Shown here: in pieces, positions 52,157-60,239 of the stretch | Layout of the letters: every line of letters starts with the position of its first letter | Numbering within the stretch: the first letter of the stretch is position 1 | From: Nonomuraea rhodomycinica | GTDB lineage: Bacteria > Actinomycetota > Actinomycetes > Streptosporangiales > Streptosporangiaceae | DNA length: 64,000 nt | NCBI RefSeq assembly: GCF_013363995.1 | Contig: NZ_JABWGO010000001.1 | Span: 620,001 to 684,000, forward strand | Direction: 5' to 3' | Made by a program: the position numbers and the translations under genes | The notes under the pieces: generated by a model | What the model was told of the DNA's origin: nothing | Databases searched by the model: none | What the model saw: the letters and a program-made list of their open reading frames with translations, nothing else

Positions 52157-53521
52157 ATGCGCGTGCTCATCCAGCTCCGCCCCTCCCCCGACGTCGTCGA
52201 GGCCGTCGTCAACCGGCCCGCCGATCCCGGCCGCGGCGCCACCGTGGCCGACGTGGCCGACGGCCTGCCCGGCGTCGCGCTCGACCACGCGTACGCGCCG
52301 GTCGCCCTGCCGCGCCCGGTGCCGCCGCCCGGCGGCGACCCGCTGTCGCTCAACCAGCCGCTCGGCTTCTCGCTGGCCGCCGAGGACGCCTCGGTGCTGG
52401 TGCGCGGCGTCATCGCCGACGACGAGGTGGCCGCCCGCGTCGCCATGCTGTCGTCGCTGCGGCCCGACGTCACCGGCGTGTTCGCCGACCCGGTCATCCA
52501 CACCACGCTGACCTGCGGCGGCGACCCGCCCGTCGGCACCTGGCACGACGTGGAGCGGCTGCTCGGCGCCGACGCGCTGCGCGCCGAGGGGCTCGACGGG
52601 GCCGGCGTGGCGCTGGCCGTGCTCGACACCGGGATCAACCTCGCCCACACCGAGCGGCAGCTCGGCCGCGACGTCATCCTCGACGCGGCGCGGAGCTGGA
52701 TTCCGGCCGGGGTCGACGGGCGGCCGGGCCAGTTCGCGGTGAACCACGGCACGATGTGCGCCTTCGACACGCTCATCGGCGCCCCCAGGGCCACGCTCGT
52801 GGACGTGCCGGTGCTGCTGTCGCGCCGTCCCGGCGGCTCGGCGCTCGACGGGCTGCTGTCGGACGCGGTGGCCGCGTTCGCGCACCTGCGCGGGGTGCTG
52901 GCGGCGCAGCCCGCCGAGACGCGGGCCCTGGTGGTGTCCAACTCGTGGGGGTCGTTCTCCCCCGAGTGGGACTTCCCGGTCGGCCATCCGGGCAACTACT
53001 CCGACAACCCGGCGCATCCGTTCAACCTCATGGTCACCGCTCTGGACGAGGCGGGGGCCGACGTGCTGTTCGCGGCGGGCAACTGCGGCCGCCAGTGCCG
53101 TGACGGCCGCTGCGCCTACCCCGACCGGCCGATCGTCGGGGCCAACTCCCACGCCAAGGCGCTGTCCGTCGGCGGCGTCGACATCAGCGGCGAGCGGGTC
53201 GGCTACTCGTCGCAGGGGCCCGGGCGGCTGACCGCCCGCAAGCCGGACGTGTGCGCCTACACGCATTTCTCCGGCTCGCGGGCGTTCGGCGACGCCGAGC
53301 CCGACTCGGGCACCTCGGCGGCCACGCCGGTCGCCGCCGGGCTCGTCGCGGCGATCCGCACCCGCTGGCCGTGCACCCGGCTGTCGCCGTCGCAGCTGCG
53401 GGCGCTGCTGCGCCGCACCGCCGACGACCGCAGCGCGGTGGGCTTCGACTTCGACTACGGGTACGGGGTCATCGACCCGGACGGGATCGTGGCGGCGCTG
53501 CGGCGCCGGTCCGCCGCCTGA
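52157..53521 (+). CDS. S8-family serine peptidase, apparently cytoplasmic
   Basis: 454 residues from ATG 52157; an open frame upstream to 52076 lacks a ribosome site. No signal peptide or membrane helix is seen. The subtilisin triad is present: Asp in ALAVLDTGINLAH, His in AVNHGTMCAFD, Ser in PDSGTSAATPVAAGL; the oxyanion Asn is in LFAAGNCG. A cysteine pair (CGRQCRDGRC) sits near that Asn. The first 150 residues are a non-standard N-domain. Leaderless S8 peptidases of this sort are often part of modular systems with unknown partners; here the flanking genes give no clue. Confidence 0.88.
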   Translation: MRVLIQLRPSPDVVEAVVNRPADPGRGATVADVADGLPGVALDHAYAPVALPRPVPPPGGDPLSLNQPLGFSLAAEDASVLVRGVIADDEVAARVAMLSSLRPDVTGVFADPVIHTTLTCGGDPPVGTWHDVERLLGADALRAEGLDGAGVALAVLDTGINLAHTERQLGRDVILDAARSWIPAGVDGRPGQFAVNHGTMCAFDTLIGAPRATLVDVPVLLSRRPGGSALDGLLSDAVAAFAHLRGVLAAQPAETRALVVSNSWGSFSPEWDFPVGHPGNYSDNPAHPFNLMVTALDEAGADVLFAAGNCGRQCRDGRCAYPDRPIVGANSHAKALSVGGVDISGERVGYSSQGPGRLTARKPDVCAYTHFSGSRAFGDAEPDSGTSAATPVAAGLVAAIRTRWPCTRLSPSQLRALLRRTADDRSAVGFDFDYGYGVIDPDGIVAALRRRSAA

Positions 53522-53564
53522 GCGCCGGTCCGCCGCCTGACCCCTGGTGGGGCCGCCCGCGTGT

Positions 53565-54302
53565 TCAGGCGTTCGCGCGGCTGAACACGCGGGTGCCGAC
53601 GGCGACGCTCACCACGGCCAGCGCCGCGGTCACCGCCACGCCGAGCCCCACGGTGCCGGTGGCGTAGTGCCCGGCGAACAGGTCGCGCAGCGCCTCCAGC
53701 ACGTACCGGAACGGGCTGATCCGCGAGAGCACGTCGAGCCAGCCGGGCGCCATCGACATCGGCAGGAACGAGCCCGACAGCAGCGCCAGCGGCATGACGA
53801 CGGTGCTCATCACGGGCGCGAACAGGTTCTCGTCGATGGTGAGCGCCACCGCGTACGACAGCGAGGCGAGGCTCGCGCCCAGCACGACGACCAGCGCGAG
53901 CCCCGCGAGCAGGCCGGCGGCCGGGGCCCGCAGCCCGAACGCGTAGCCGGCGGCGACGAGCACCAGGGTCTGCACGACGAGCGCGGCGACGTTGTTGAGC
54001 ACCCGGCCGAGCAGCAGCGCCAGGCGGCTGGCCGGGGTGACGCGCAGCCGTTCCAGCACCCCGAAGCGCCGCTCGAAGACCACGCCGAACCCGGCCATGC
54101 CGGTGCTCACGAGCCCGAGCTGCACGATCAGGCCGGGCACGAGCGTCTCCCAGGTGCCGATCGTGGCGAAGATCGGCCCGAACAGCACGAGGAACACCAT
54201 CGGCTGGATCGCGCCGAAGACGAGGCCGAACTTCTGCTGGAACGTGGTGGCGAGGTTGTGGCGGAAGAGCAGCCACGTGTCGCGGGCCGCGGACCCGATC
54301 AC
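53565..54302 (-). CDS. ABC-2 family drug-exporter permease
   Basis: 245 residues from GTG 54302 (GTGA overlap with the ATPase stop). Six hydrophobic segments with FGLVFGAIQPMVFLVLFGPIFATIG, FGVVFERRFGVLERLRVTPASRLALLLGRVL and ALLSGSFLPMSMAPGWLDVLSRISPFRYVLEALR. The last block is the signature of DrrB-like ABC-2 permeases. It forms an exporter with the ATPase before it. Confidence 0.93.
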   Translation of the reverse strand: MIGSAARDTWLLFRHNLATTFQQKFGLVFGAIQPMVFLVLFGPIFATIGTWETLVPGLIVQLGLVSTGMAGFGVVFERRFGVLERLRVTPASRLALLLGRVLNNVAALVVQTLVLVAAGYAFGLRAPAAGLLAGLALVVVLGASLASLSYAVALTIDENLFAPVMSTVVMPLALLSGSFLPMSMAPGWLDVLSRISPFRYVLEALRDLFAGHYATGTVGLGVAVTAALAVVSVAVGTRVFSRANA

Positions 54303-55045
54303 GCGGGCACCTCCTCGCGCAGCGAGCGGCCGGTGATGTCGAGGAAGACGTCGTCGAGGGTGCGCCCGCCGGCCTTCAGCTCCGCCGGGGCGCCCTCGGC
54401 GACGATCCGGCCGTCGTCGATGATCAGGAGGCGGTCGCAGAGCGCGTCGGCCTCGTCGAGGTAGTGCGTGGTGAGGAACACCGTCATCCCGTGGTCGGCG
54501 CGCAGCGCGCGGATGTGGTCCCAGAGGTGGGCGCGGCTCTGGGGGTCGAGCCCCGTGGTGGGCTCGTCGAGGAAGAGCAGCGGCGGGCGGTGCAGCAGCC
54601 CGAACGCCAGATCGAAGCGGCGGCGCTGGCCGCCCGACAACGCTCCGCCGGGCAGGTGCTCCATGCCGGTGAGTTCCAGCAGGGCCAGCACCTCGGCGAC
54701 GCGCTCGCGCGCCCGCGCGCGGTCCATGCCGTACAGCATGGCCTGCAGCACCAGGTCGCCGGCCGGTGGGGCGGCGAGGTTGACGCCGCCGGACTGCGAG
54801 ACGTAGCCGATGCGCCGCCGCACGCCCGCCGGGTCGGCGAGCAGGTCGTGGCCCGCGACCGTGGCGCTCCCCGAGGTGGGGGCCAGGAGCGTGGTGAGCA
54901 TGCGCATGGTCGTGCTCTTGCCGGCGCCGTTCGGGCCGAGGAAGCCCACGATCTGGCCGGCCTCGACCGTGATGTCCACGCCTTTGACGGCTTGCACGCC
55001 GTTCTTGAAGGTCTTCGTCAGACCTTGGGTCTCGATCAATTTCAT
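54299..55045 (-). CDS. ABC drug-exporter ATPase
   Basis: 248 residues from ATG 55045, with GGAGG 4-8 bases upstream. Walker [11 protein letters not shown], signature LSGGQRRRFDLA, Walker B LFLDEPTTGLDPQ and the switch histidine in TTHYLDEADAL are standard for DrrA-like ATPases. It is shorter than many relatives, ending shortly after the SLEDVFL-like block (RTLDDVFLDITGR). The Shine-Dalgarno site lies within one arm of the operator facing the divergent TetR gene. Confidence 0.94.
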   Translation of the reverse strand: MKLIETQGLTKTFKNGVQAVKGVDITVEAGQIVGFLGPNGAGKSTTMRMLTTLLAPTSGSATVAGHDLLADPAGVRRRIGYVSQSGGVNLAAPPAGDLVLQAMLYGMDRARARERVAEVLALLELTGMEHLPGGALSGGQRRRFDLAFGLLHRPPLLFLDEPTTGLDPQSRAHLWDHIRALRADHGMTVFLTTHYLDEADALCDRLLIIDDGRIVAEGAPAELKAGGRTLDDVFLDITGRSLREEVPA

Positions 55046-55048
55046 CGC

Positions 55049-55079
55049 CTCCAAAATTACAGTAGCCACAATTTTGGAG
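55049..55079. promoter_or_regulatory. Perfect 10-bp inverted-repeat operator between ABC and TetR genes
   Basis: CTCCAAAATT (55049-55058) and AATTTTGGAG (55070-55079) with an 11-base spacer. The A/T content is striking in this genome. It lies between the divergent exporter and TetR genes, and the left arm includes the exporter's ribosome site (GGAG on the minus strand). Confidence 0.8.
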
Positions 55080-55106
55080 TGACTGCAAGTTGGGTAGCAT
55101 GGCCCC

Positions 55107-55817
55107 ATGGAGGAAGGACTGCGCGAGCGCAAGAAGCGGGAGACCCGCCGGCGGATCTCCGACATGGCCACGGGCCTGTTCCTGATGCGCGGCTTCGACC
55201 AGGTCACGGTGGCGGAGGTGGCGCGCGCGGCCGACGTGTCCGTCAACACCGTCTTCAACTACTTCGGCACCAAGGAGGACCTGTTCCTCGACCGGCAGGC
55301 CGATCTGGAGGAGATCTACCGGGGGGTCGTCCGTGACCGGCGGCCCGGCGAGAGCGTGGCGGACGCCTTCCGGCGCGACTTCCTCGACGCGCTCGACACC
55401 GGCGACTGGCGCTACGGCTTCCACGAGGGGGCCGAGGTGTTCGGACGCGTGATCGCGGAGAGCCCCGCGCTGCGGGCGCGGACGCTGGAGATCGAGCGTC
55501 AGGTGATGGCGTGCGTGGCCGCCGCCATCGCGGAGGAGACCGGCGCCGACCCCGACGACGTACGTCCGGAGCTGGTGGCGGCGCAGATCCTCAGCACGAC
55601 GCGGCTGCTGTCACGGCACGCGCTGCGCCGCCGGGCGGCGGGCGAGAGCCCGCGCGAGACCGAGGCGTGGCTGCGCGAGCAGGCCGAAGCGCTGTTCGAC
55701 CTGCTGGAGTCGGGGATCGGCGACTACGGCCGGCGCCCGCTAGTTGTTGCTGATGACGGCGAGGCCGCCGGCGACCACGAAGATGATCACGTAGAGGGCG
55801 ACCATGGCCGCCCATAG
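55107..55817 (+). CDS. TetR-family regulator of the divergent ABC exporter
   Basis: 236 residues from ATG 55107. The HTH is RRRISDMATGLFLMRGFDQVTVAEVARAADVSVNTVFNYFGTKEDLFLDR, with the usual NYFGTKEDLF end. The ligand domain follows. The last 26 residues (LVVADDGEAAGDHEDDH...) overlap the convergent DUF4190 gene by 78 bases and look unlike a TetR tail, perhaps the result of a lost stop near 55740. It probably represses itself and the exporter through the 10-bp inverted repeat. Confidence 0.92.
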   Translation: MEEGLRERKKRETRRRISDMATGLFLMRGFDQVTVAEVARAADVSVNTVFNYFGTKEDLFLDRQADLEEIYRGVVRDRRPGESVADAFRRDFLDALDTGDWRYGFHEGAEVFGRVIAESPALRARTLEIERQVMACVAAAIAEETGADPDDVRPELVAAQILSTTRLLSRHALRRRAAGESPRETEAWLREQAEALFDLLESGIGDYGRRPLVVADDGEAAGDHEDDHVEGDHGRP

Positions 55818-56051
55818 GCAGGTGCTCACGATGCCGCAGATGCGACCGGCCTGCACCATGCCGCGGTTCTCGAAGTAGTAGCCGCTGCCGTCGATCTCGC
55901 GCAGCGCCTTGTTGCCCATCACCCACGCGAACGGGCCGAGCAGGCCGCACACGACCAGGCTGAGGATGCCCAGCACGAGGATCGTCGTGCCGTTGGGGTG
56001 GGTCTGGGGCGGCGGCCCGTAGGGAGAAGGGCCGTAGTTGGGATAGGACAT
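55740..56051 (-). CDS. DUF4190-type small membrane protein
   Basis: 103 residues. A Pro/Tyr/Gly-rich N-terminus (MSYPNYGPSPYGPPPQ) is followed by two hydrophobic hairpins: ILVLGILSLVVCGLLGPFAWVMG, then GNKALREID, AGRICGIVSTCLWAAMVALYVIIFVVAGG. This is the DUF4190 pattern, in which ALREID and GRICGI are conserved. Function unknown. Its 3' end overlaps the TetR gene. Confidence 0.85.
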   Translation of the reverse strand: MSYPNYGPSPYGPPPQTHPNGTTILVLGILSLVVCGLLGPFAWVMGNKALREIDGSGYYFENRGMVQAGRICGIVSTCLWAAMVALYVIIFVVAGGLAVISNN

Positions 56052-56119
56052 CTGCGCACGCCCCTCGTCGGTCGCCTGACAGCCGGTTTTTTATACCACG
56101 AAGACGACCGCCCAGGCAT

Positions 56120-56147
56120 TTGACCTAGCGCTTGCTACGGCTACACT
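56120..56147 (+). promoter_or_regulatory. Leaderless promoter of the deazaflavin enzyme gene
   Basis: TTGACC (56120-56125) and TACACT (56142-56147) are 16 bases apart. The start point falls at about 56154, the A of the ATG, so the message should have no leader. Confidence 0.65.
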
Positions 56148-56153
56148 CGCGGC

Positions 56154-56630
56154 ATGATCCAGGTCCTCAAGCCCTTCGCCCAGTGGATGGCCTCGACCGA
56201 CTGGTTCCTCAGGGTCGGCCCCCGGTTCGTCCCCAAGCTGGACCGCGCCCTGTACCGGCTGACCCGCGGCAAGGTGATCAGCAGCGACCACGTGGTGCCC
56301 TCGCTCGTGCTCACCACGACCGGCGCCAGGACGGGACAGCCGCGCCACTCGCCGCTGGCCTGCCGGCCCGAGCCCGGCGGCGGCTTCCTCGTCGTCGGCA
56401 GCAACTTCGGCCGCGAGAAGCACCCGGCCTGGACCGGCAACCTGCTGAAGACGCCGCAGGCCGCCGTCACCTACAAGGGCCGCGAGATCCCCGTGACGGC
56501 CAGGCTGCTGACCGGCGAGGAGCGCGAGGCGGCCTGGCGCGGGCTGGTGGAGCAGTGGCCGCTCTACGAGCGGTACGTGGAGACGGCGGGCGGCAGGGAG
56601 CTGCGGGTCTTCCGCCTGACCCCGAGATGA
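56154..56630 (+). CDS. Deazaflavin (F420)-dependent nitroreductase-family protein
   Basis: 158 residues, Ddn/FDOR-B-like split barrel. Recognisable parts are VLTTTGARTGQPRHSPL, GGGFLVVGSNFGREKHPAWTGNLLKTPQAAV and TARLLTGEEREAAWRGLVEQWPLYERYV, ending RVFRLTPR. The GSNFG...HPAWxxNL block binds F420. It probably reduces quinones or enones with F420H2 at or near the membrane. Leaderless by promoter position. It is followed 65 bases later by the channel gene. Confidence 0.93.
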   Translation: MIQVLKPFAQWMASTDWFLRVGPRFVPKLDRALYRLTRGKVISSDHVVPSLVLTTTGARTGQPRHSPLACRPEPGGGFLVVGSNFGREKHPAWTGNLLKTPQAAVTYKGREIPVTARLLTGEEREAAWRGLVEQWPLYERYVETAGGRELRVFRLTPR

Positions 56631-56695
56631 TCAACAGCGTGATCGTCTGCGGGATGATGGTGGGGTACCACCGAGATCCCTAGGAGCCCCCTCCC

Positions 56696-57574
56696 GTGCG
56701 CGAACGCGTTCACGCCGTCGTCACGAGCCGCCGTTTCCAGCAGCTCATCGTCGTCGTCATCCTCATCAACGCCGCCACCCTCGGCCTGGAGACCGTGCCC
56801 GCGATCGCCGCGGGGCACGAGGCGACGCTCAAGGTGATCGACCACGCCGCGCTCTACGTCTTCGTCGCCGAGCTGCTCGCCAAGGTCTACGCCGAGCGGG
56901 CCCGCTTCCTGCGCGACCCCTGGAACATCTTCGACGCGCTGATCGTCGCCATCGCGCTGGTCCCCTCGACCGGCGGCCTGTCGGTGCTGCGCTCGCTGCG
57001 GATCCTGCGGGCGCTGCGCCTGCTGTCGGTGGTGCCCAGCCTGCGCCGCGTGGTGTCGGCGCTGCTGCGCGCCATGCCGGGGATGAGCTCCATCGTGGTG
57101 CTGCTCGCCCTGGTGCTGTACGTGGCGGGGGTGATGGCCACCAAGCTGTACGGCGGGGCCGCGCCCGAGCGCTTCGGCAGTCTGCCCGCCTCGCTGTTCA
57201 CGCTGTTCCAGACCATGACGGGCGACGACTGGGGCAACATCGCCCGGCAGGTGATGACCCTGCACCCGTCGGCCTGGATCTTCTTCACCGCGTTCATCCT
57301 GATCTCGACGTTCATCGTGCTCAACCTGTTCATGGCGGTGGTGGTGAGCGCGATGGACGAGGAGTCGGCCGGCGAGCGCGCCGAGCCGCGCGGGGCCGGC
57401 GACGAGCCGGCGGCCTCGGCCCGCGCCGCCCTGGAGGAGTCGGCCGCCGCCCACCGCGCCGTCCTGGAGGAGCTGGCGGCGCTGCGCCGCGAGGTCGCCG
57501 CCCTGCGGCGCGACGGCGTCCTCGACGGGGCCGCCCGGGCCGGCGGGCTTCCGGCGGGAGCTCAGCGGGAGTAG
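56696..57574 (+). CDS. Voltage-gated cation channel, BacNav/Cav-like
   Basis: 292 residues, one six-helix domain that must form a tetramer. S1 begins at about residue 16. S4 has four arginines spaced by three (Arg99, 102, 105, 108 in [14 protein letters not shown]). The pore helix and filter read [12 protein letters not shown], with Thr175-Gly176-Asp177-Asp178-Trp179 in the place of the TLESW of NaChBac. S6 is [23 protein letters not shown]-terminal coiled coil (about 243-275, [26 protein letters not shown]) would tie the tetramer. Aspartates in the filter suggest divalent selectivity. GTG 56696 has AGGAG at 56682-56686. The end overlaps the S4 gene by 13 bases, convergent. Confidence 0.9.
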   Translation: MRERVHAVVTSRRFQQLIVVVILINAATLGLETVPAIAAGHEATLKVIDHAALYVFVAELLAKVYAERARFLRDPWNIFDALIVAIALVPSTGGLSVLRSLRILRALRLLSVVPSLRRVVSALLRAMPGMSSIVVLLALVLYVAGVMATKLYGGAAPERFGSLPASLFTLFQTMTGDDWGNIARQVMTLHPSAWIFFTAFILISTFIVLNLFMAVVVSAMDEESAGERAEPRGAGDEPAASARAALEESAAAHRAVLEELAALRREVAALRRDGVLDGAARAGGLPAGAQRE

Positions 57575-58182
57575 AACTCCACGACGAGCTGCTCGTCCAC
57601 CGGCACCGTGATCTGCTCACGCTCCGGCCGGGCCGTCAGCGTGAAGCGCAGCTCGGCGTGGTCCACCGACAGGTACGGCGCGATCCGCTCGTCGGCGTGG
57701 ATCCCCTCGGCCGCGGCCACGAACGGCTGCATGCGCCGCGACCGCTCCCGGACCGAGACGACCTGGCCGGGCTTGACGAGGTAGCTGGGGATGTCCACCT
57801 TGCGGCCGTCCACGGCGATGTGGCCGTGCGTGACGTACTGGCGGGCCGCGTAGATGGACGGCGCGAGTCCGGCGCGCAGCACGAGGGAGGCCAGGCGGCT
57901 CTCCAGCAGGGTGACCAGCTCCGCGCCGGACGCGCCGGGCTTGCGCACGGCCAGGTCCCAGTAGCGGCGGAGCTGGCGCTCGGACACGTCGTAGTACCAG
58001 CGCAGCTTCTGCTTCTCCATCAGGCGCAGGCCGTAGTCGCCGGTGGTGCGGCGGTTGGTCTTGCGGCCGTGTTCGCCCGGCGGGTAGGGACGCTGCTCGA
58101 AGTAGCGGAGGGCCTTCCTGGTCAGCGGCACGCCCGCGCGGTGGGACAGCCGCACCTTGGGACCGGTGTAGCGCACGTTCAC
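57562..58182 (-). CDS. rpsD: 30S ribosomal protein S4, cysteine-free form
   Basis: 206 residues. The S4 family is unmistakable: [33 protein letters not shown] and the S4 RNA-binding domain [48 protein letters not shown]. The N-terminus has no cysteine, unlike zinc-binding S4. It is outside any ribosomal operon. Streptomycetes also have a Cys-free, stand-alone S4 as their main copy, so whether this is the main or an accessory copy cannot be decided here. Its start is 10 bases from a pair of iron boxes shared with a DUF2470 gene, suggesting an iron-starvation paralogue. Confidence 0.9.
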   Translation of the reverse strand: MNVRYTGPKVRLSHRAGVPLTRKALRYFEQRPYPPGEHGRKTNRRTTGDYGLRLMEKQKLRWYYDVSERQLRRYWDLAVRKPGASGAELVTLLESRLASLVLRAGLAPSIYAARQYVTHGHIAVDGRKVDIPSYLVKPGQVVSVRERSRRMQPFVAAAEGIHADERIAPYLSVDHAELRFTLTARPEREQITVPVDEQLVVEFYSR

Positions 58183-58191
58183 CTCATGTGA

Positions 58192-58225
58192 TTAGGTAAT
58201 CCTTACTTAGGTAAGGCTAACCTAG
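58192..58225. promoter_or_regulatory. Two overlapping iron boxes (IdeR/DmdR sites)
   Basis: TTAGGTAAGGCTAACCTAG (58207-58225) matches 17 of 19 bases of TTAGGTTAGGCTAACCTAA. TTAGGTAATCCTTACTTAG (58192-58210) matches 13 of 19 and overlaps it. The first faces the DUF2470 gene and the second the S4 gene. Two overlapping half-occupied sites fit the double-dimer binding of DtxR/IdeR proteins. Confidence 0.8.
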
Positions 58226-58252
58226 TCTTCGCGTTGATCTCAAGGAGCCGCC

Positions 58253-59131
58253 ATGCCGCCCATCGCCGAACGCGTCCGCACGCTCGCCGCGACCTCCTCC
58301 GTCGCCCGGGTGTCCCTCGACGGCGTCCCCTGCCCCGCGACCGGCGGCGTGGACGAGCGCGGCCGGCCCGTGCTGCTGGTGCGGCCCGGCGAGCCGCTGC
58401 ACGGCCTGCGCGAGGACGCCGTGGTCGCGGTCAACCTCACCGCGACGCGCCGCCTGGGCGCGGCCGAGCACCCGCGCGGGCTGCTGGAGGTGCAGGGCTG
58501 GGCGATGGCGGTGCCGGCGGAGGAGGCGCGGGCGGCGGCCGTCGCGGTCGCGGCGCGCAGCGCGGACGAGGCGCTGTTCACGGCGCTGGAGCGCTTCGGC
58601 GAGCCGTCCGCGCCCCGGCTGCTGCGGCTGGACGTGGCGCAGGTCGTCTACCTGACCGGGCACGAGTCGGGCGTCCTGGACGCCGGCGAGTACCTCGACG
58701 CCGTCGCCGACCCGCTGACGGAGACGGCGGAGCGCGTCCTGGCCCACGTCAACGAGGCACACCGGGCGCAGCTCGCGAACGGCGTGGCGGCCCTGCTCGG
58801 CGAGCCCGCCCTCGCGGGCGAGGGCCTTCTCGCGGAGGAAGGCCGGCTCGCGGACCAGAGCTGGATCGCGGGCGAGGGTCCGCGCGGCGGCACCGGGCAC
58901 GCCGGCGCTCTCCACGACGACCGGGTCGGCAGCGGGGCGGGCGCGGGCGGCTGCGGCAGCCCCGGTGCTCCCGGCGGCTCGCGGTGCGGCGAGGTGTGGC
59001 TGTGGGAGCTCGACAGGTACGGCGCGACGGTGCGCGTGGAGGAGTCGCTGGTCCGCTTCCCGTGGCCGGCCACGGTGGCGACGGGCCACGACCTGGAGGC
59101 CGCGCTGCGCGGCCTGATGTGCACCTGCTGA
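58253..59131 (+). CDS. DUF2470-domain protein, probable iron-responsive heme/flavin-binding split-barrel protein
   Basis: 292 residues. N-terminal 110 residues are beta-rich with RVSLDGVPCPATGGVDERGRPVLLVRPGEPL, like the split barrel of HugZ-type heme enzymes. Residues 120-185 and the C-terminus carry DUF2470 features: RLDVAQVVYLTGH, ADPLTETAERVLAHVNEAHRAQL, and VRFPWPATVATGHDLEAALRGL. Between them (about 190-245) is an inserted Gly/Glu-rich low-complexity stretch not expected in the family. Iron-box control supports a role in iron or heme use. It ends MCTC, a possible metal-binding tail. Confidence 0.75.
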   Translation: MPPIAERVRTLAATSSVARVSLDGVPCPATGGVDERGRPVLLVRPGEPLHGLREDAVVAVNLTATRRLGAAEHPRGLLEVQGWAMAVPAEEARAAAVAVAARSADEALFTALERFGEPSAPRLLRLDVAQVVYLTGHESGVLDAGEYLDAVADPLTETAERVLAHVNEAHRAQLANGVAALLGEPALAGEGLLAEEGRLADQSWIAGEGPRGGTGHAGALHDDRVGSGAGAGGCGSPGAPGGSRCGEVWLWELDRYGATVRVEESLVRFPWPATVATGHDLEAALRGLMCTC

Positions 59132-59205
59132 AGCCGGACACGACCCGACCCGACCCGACCGGCGACGACACCGGGCAGGGGCACGCCCACCGCGCGCCAC
59201 CCACG

Positions 59206-59320
59206 AGGCACCGGCACCCAGCCGGGCACGGGCCGCCCACCAGGCGTCGGCATCCAGCGGGGCGGGGCCGCGCACCAGGCATCGGCACCCAGCCGGGCGG
59301 GGCCGCGCACCAGGCACCGG
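59206..59320 (+). repeat. 35-bp tandem repeat
   Basis: CAGGCATCGGCACCCAGCCG plus GGGCCGCGCAC recurs with 35-base period at 59206, 59241, 59276 and a partial copy at 59311. A short CGACC run (59141-59160) precedes it. The array fills the gap between the DUF2470 gene and the next; no gene is seen in it. Confidence 0.8.
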
Positions 59321-59389
59321 CCACCATCTTGATCACGATTGTCGCGGGGCGGCCCATCCGGCTTCCCCCACTCACTATCATCGGCGGCT

Positions 59390-59926
59390 GTGACCGAGAC
59401 CGAGCCGCGCAGACGTGTCCTGATGGCCGCCGGTGTGCTGACCGGCGTGGTGATGCTGAGCGCGGCGGCGATCCTCGGCCTCGGTGAGCTGGGCGGCGCG
59501 TCGCTGTCCCCGGTCAGCCTTCCCGACGGCGGCGGACGCCCGCCGGCGCCGGTCACGGCCGCGGCCACGCGGGTCAGCACGGCCAGCGCCCCGGTGACCC
59601 GCCCCGCGCACCACGGTCCCGCGCCCACGGCCGTGCCGTCGCCGCGGTTCACCCGTACGGCCCCGCCCACCGTCACCCCACCGCCCCGCACCGCGCGGGT
59701 CACCCCGGCCCCGCGCCGTCACACCACGACCGCGCCGCCCGTGACGCCCGGCGAGGCGGCCGTCACCCCGGTGCGCTCCCGCAGGCCGGCCACCGTCCCG
59801 CCGACGCCCGTGCCCACGCTCTCGGACGTCGTCTCGGGCACCCCCGGAAACCCCGCCGGGCACACACCGCCCGGCCACACCCGGCGCCCGGGCGACGGAA
59901 ACGGCAACGGAAACGCCGCGGACTGA
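59390..59926 (+). CDS. Hypothetical single-span protein with Pro/Thr-rich exterior
   Basis: 178 residues from GTG 59390. A short basic cytoplasmic end (TETEPRRR) precedes one membrane helix (VLMAAGVLTGVVMLSAAAILGL). The remaining 140 residues are Pro/Thr/Ala-rich and disordered, likely outside the cell and perhaps glycosylated, ending GNGNGNAAD. TATCAT (59376-59381) 8 bases before the start suggests a leaderless message. No family recognised; coding status rests on the signal-anchor and codon bias. Confidence 0.5.
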   Translation: MTETEPRRRVLMAAGVLTGVVMLSAAAILGLGELGGASLSPVSLPDGGGRPPAPVTAAATRVSTASAPVTRPAHHGPAPTAVPSPRFTRTAPPTVTPPPRTARVTPAPRRHTTTAPPVTPGEAAVTPVRSRRPATVPPTPVPTLSDVVSGTPGNPAGHTPPGHTRRPGDGNGNGNAAD

Positions 59927-60129
59927 CCGCGGACCTTCCGCTCGCCGTCCTGCCTCCTCACCTGGAGGTCCGGAGCCAGGCGTTCGGGACGCAGGCGCGT
60001 GCCGCGCTGCAACCACGCGAGAGTCGTCAGGCGCGCCCCTTCCGGGGGCCGAATGGGGCGACGCGGACCACGTCCCCGCCACCTCGCGGGCGACCCGGGA
60101 GCCGGGGCTTGGAGAGGGGGCCTGCAGCC

Positions 60130-60208
60130 GGAGCCCGGACACCGGAGCGCGAGCCTGGAGCCCGGAGACCCGAGCGCGAGCCTGGAGCCCGGATGCCGAG
60201 CGCCGGGC
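60130..60208 (+). repeat. 27-bp tandem repeat
   Basis: GGAGCCCGGA followed by GAGCGCGAGCCT recurs at 60130, 60157 and 60184 (the last shorter). It lies in the 313-base gap between 59926 and 60240, where no gene is seen. Confidence 0.8.
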
Positions 60209-60239
60209 GCAGGCCGGGGCCCCTGGGCGGCGGGTGGTG

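Noticed and set aside
49585..52995. Minus-strand open frame of more than 1100 codons
   Set aside because: It runs across four regions including the antisense of the LCP and S8 genes and an alternative frame of the spermidine-synthase-like gene; no domain fits in this frame.
59206..59320. 35-bp units considered as a CRISPR array or attachment site
   Set aside because: No spacers between units and no integrase or tRNA nearby; a plain tandem repeat.
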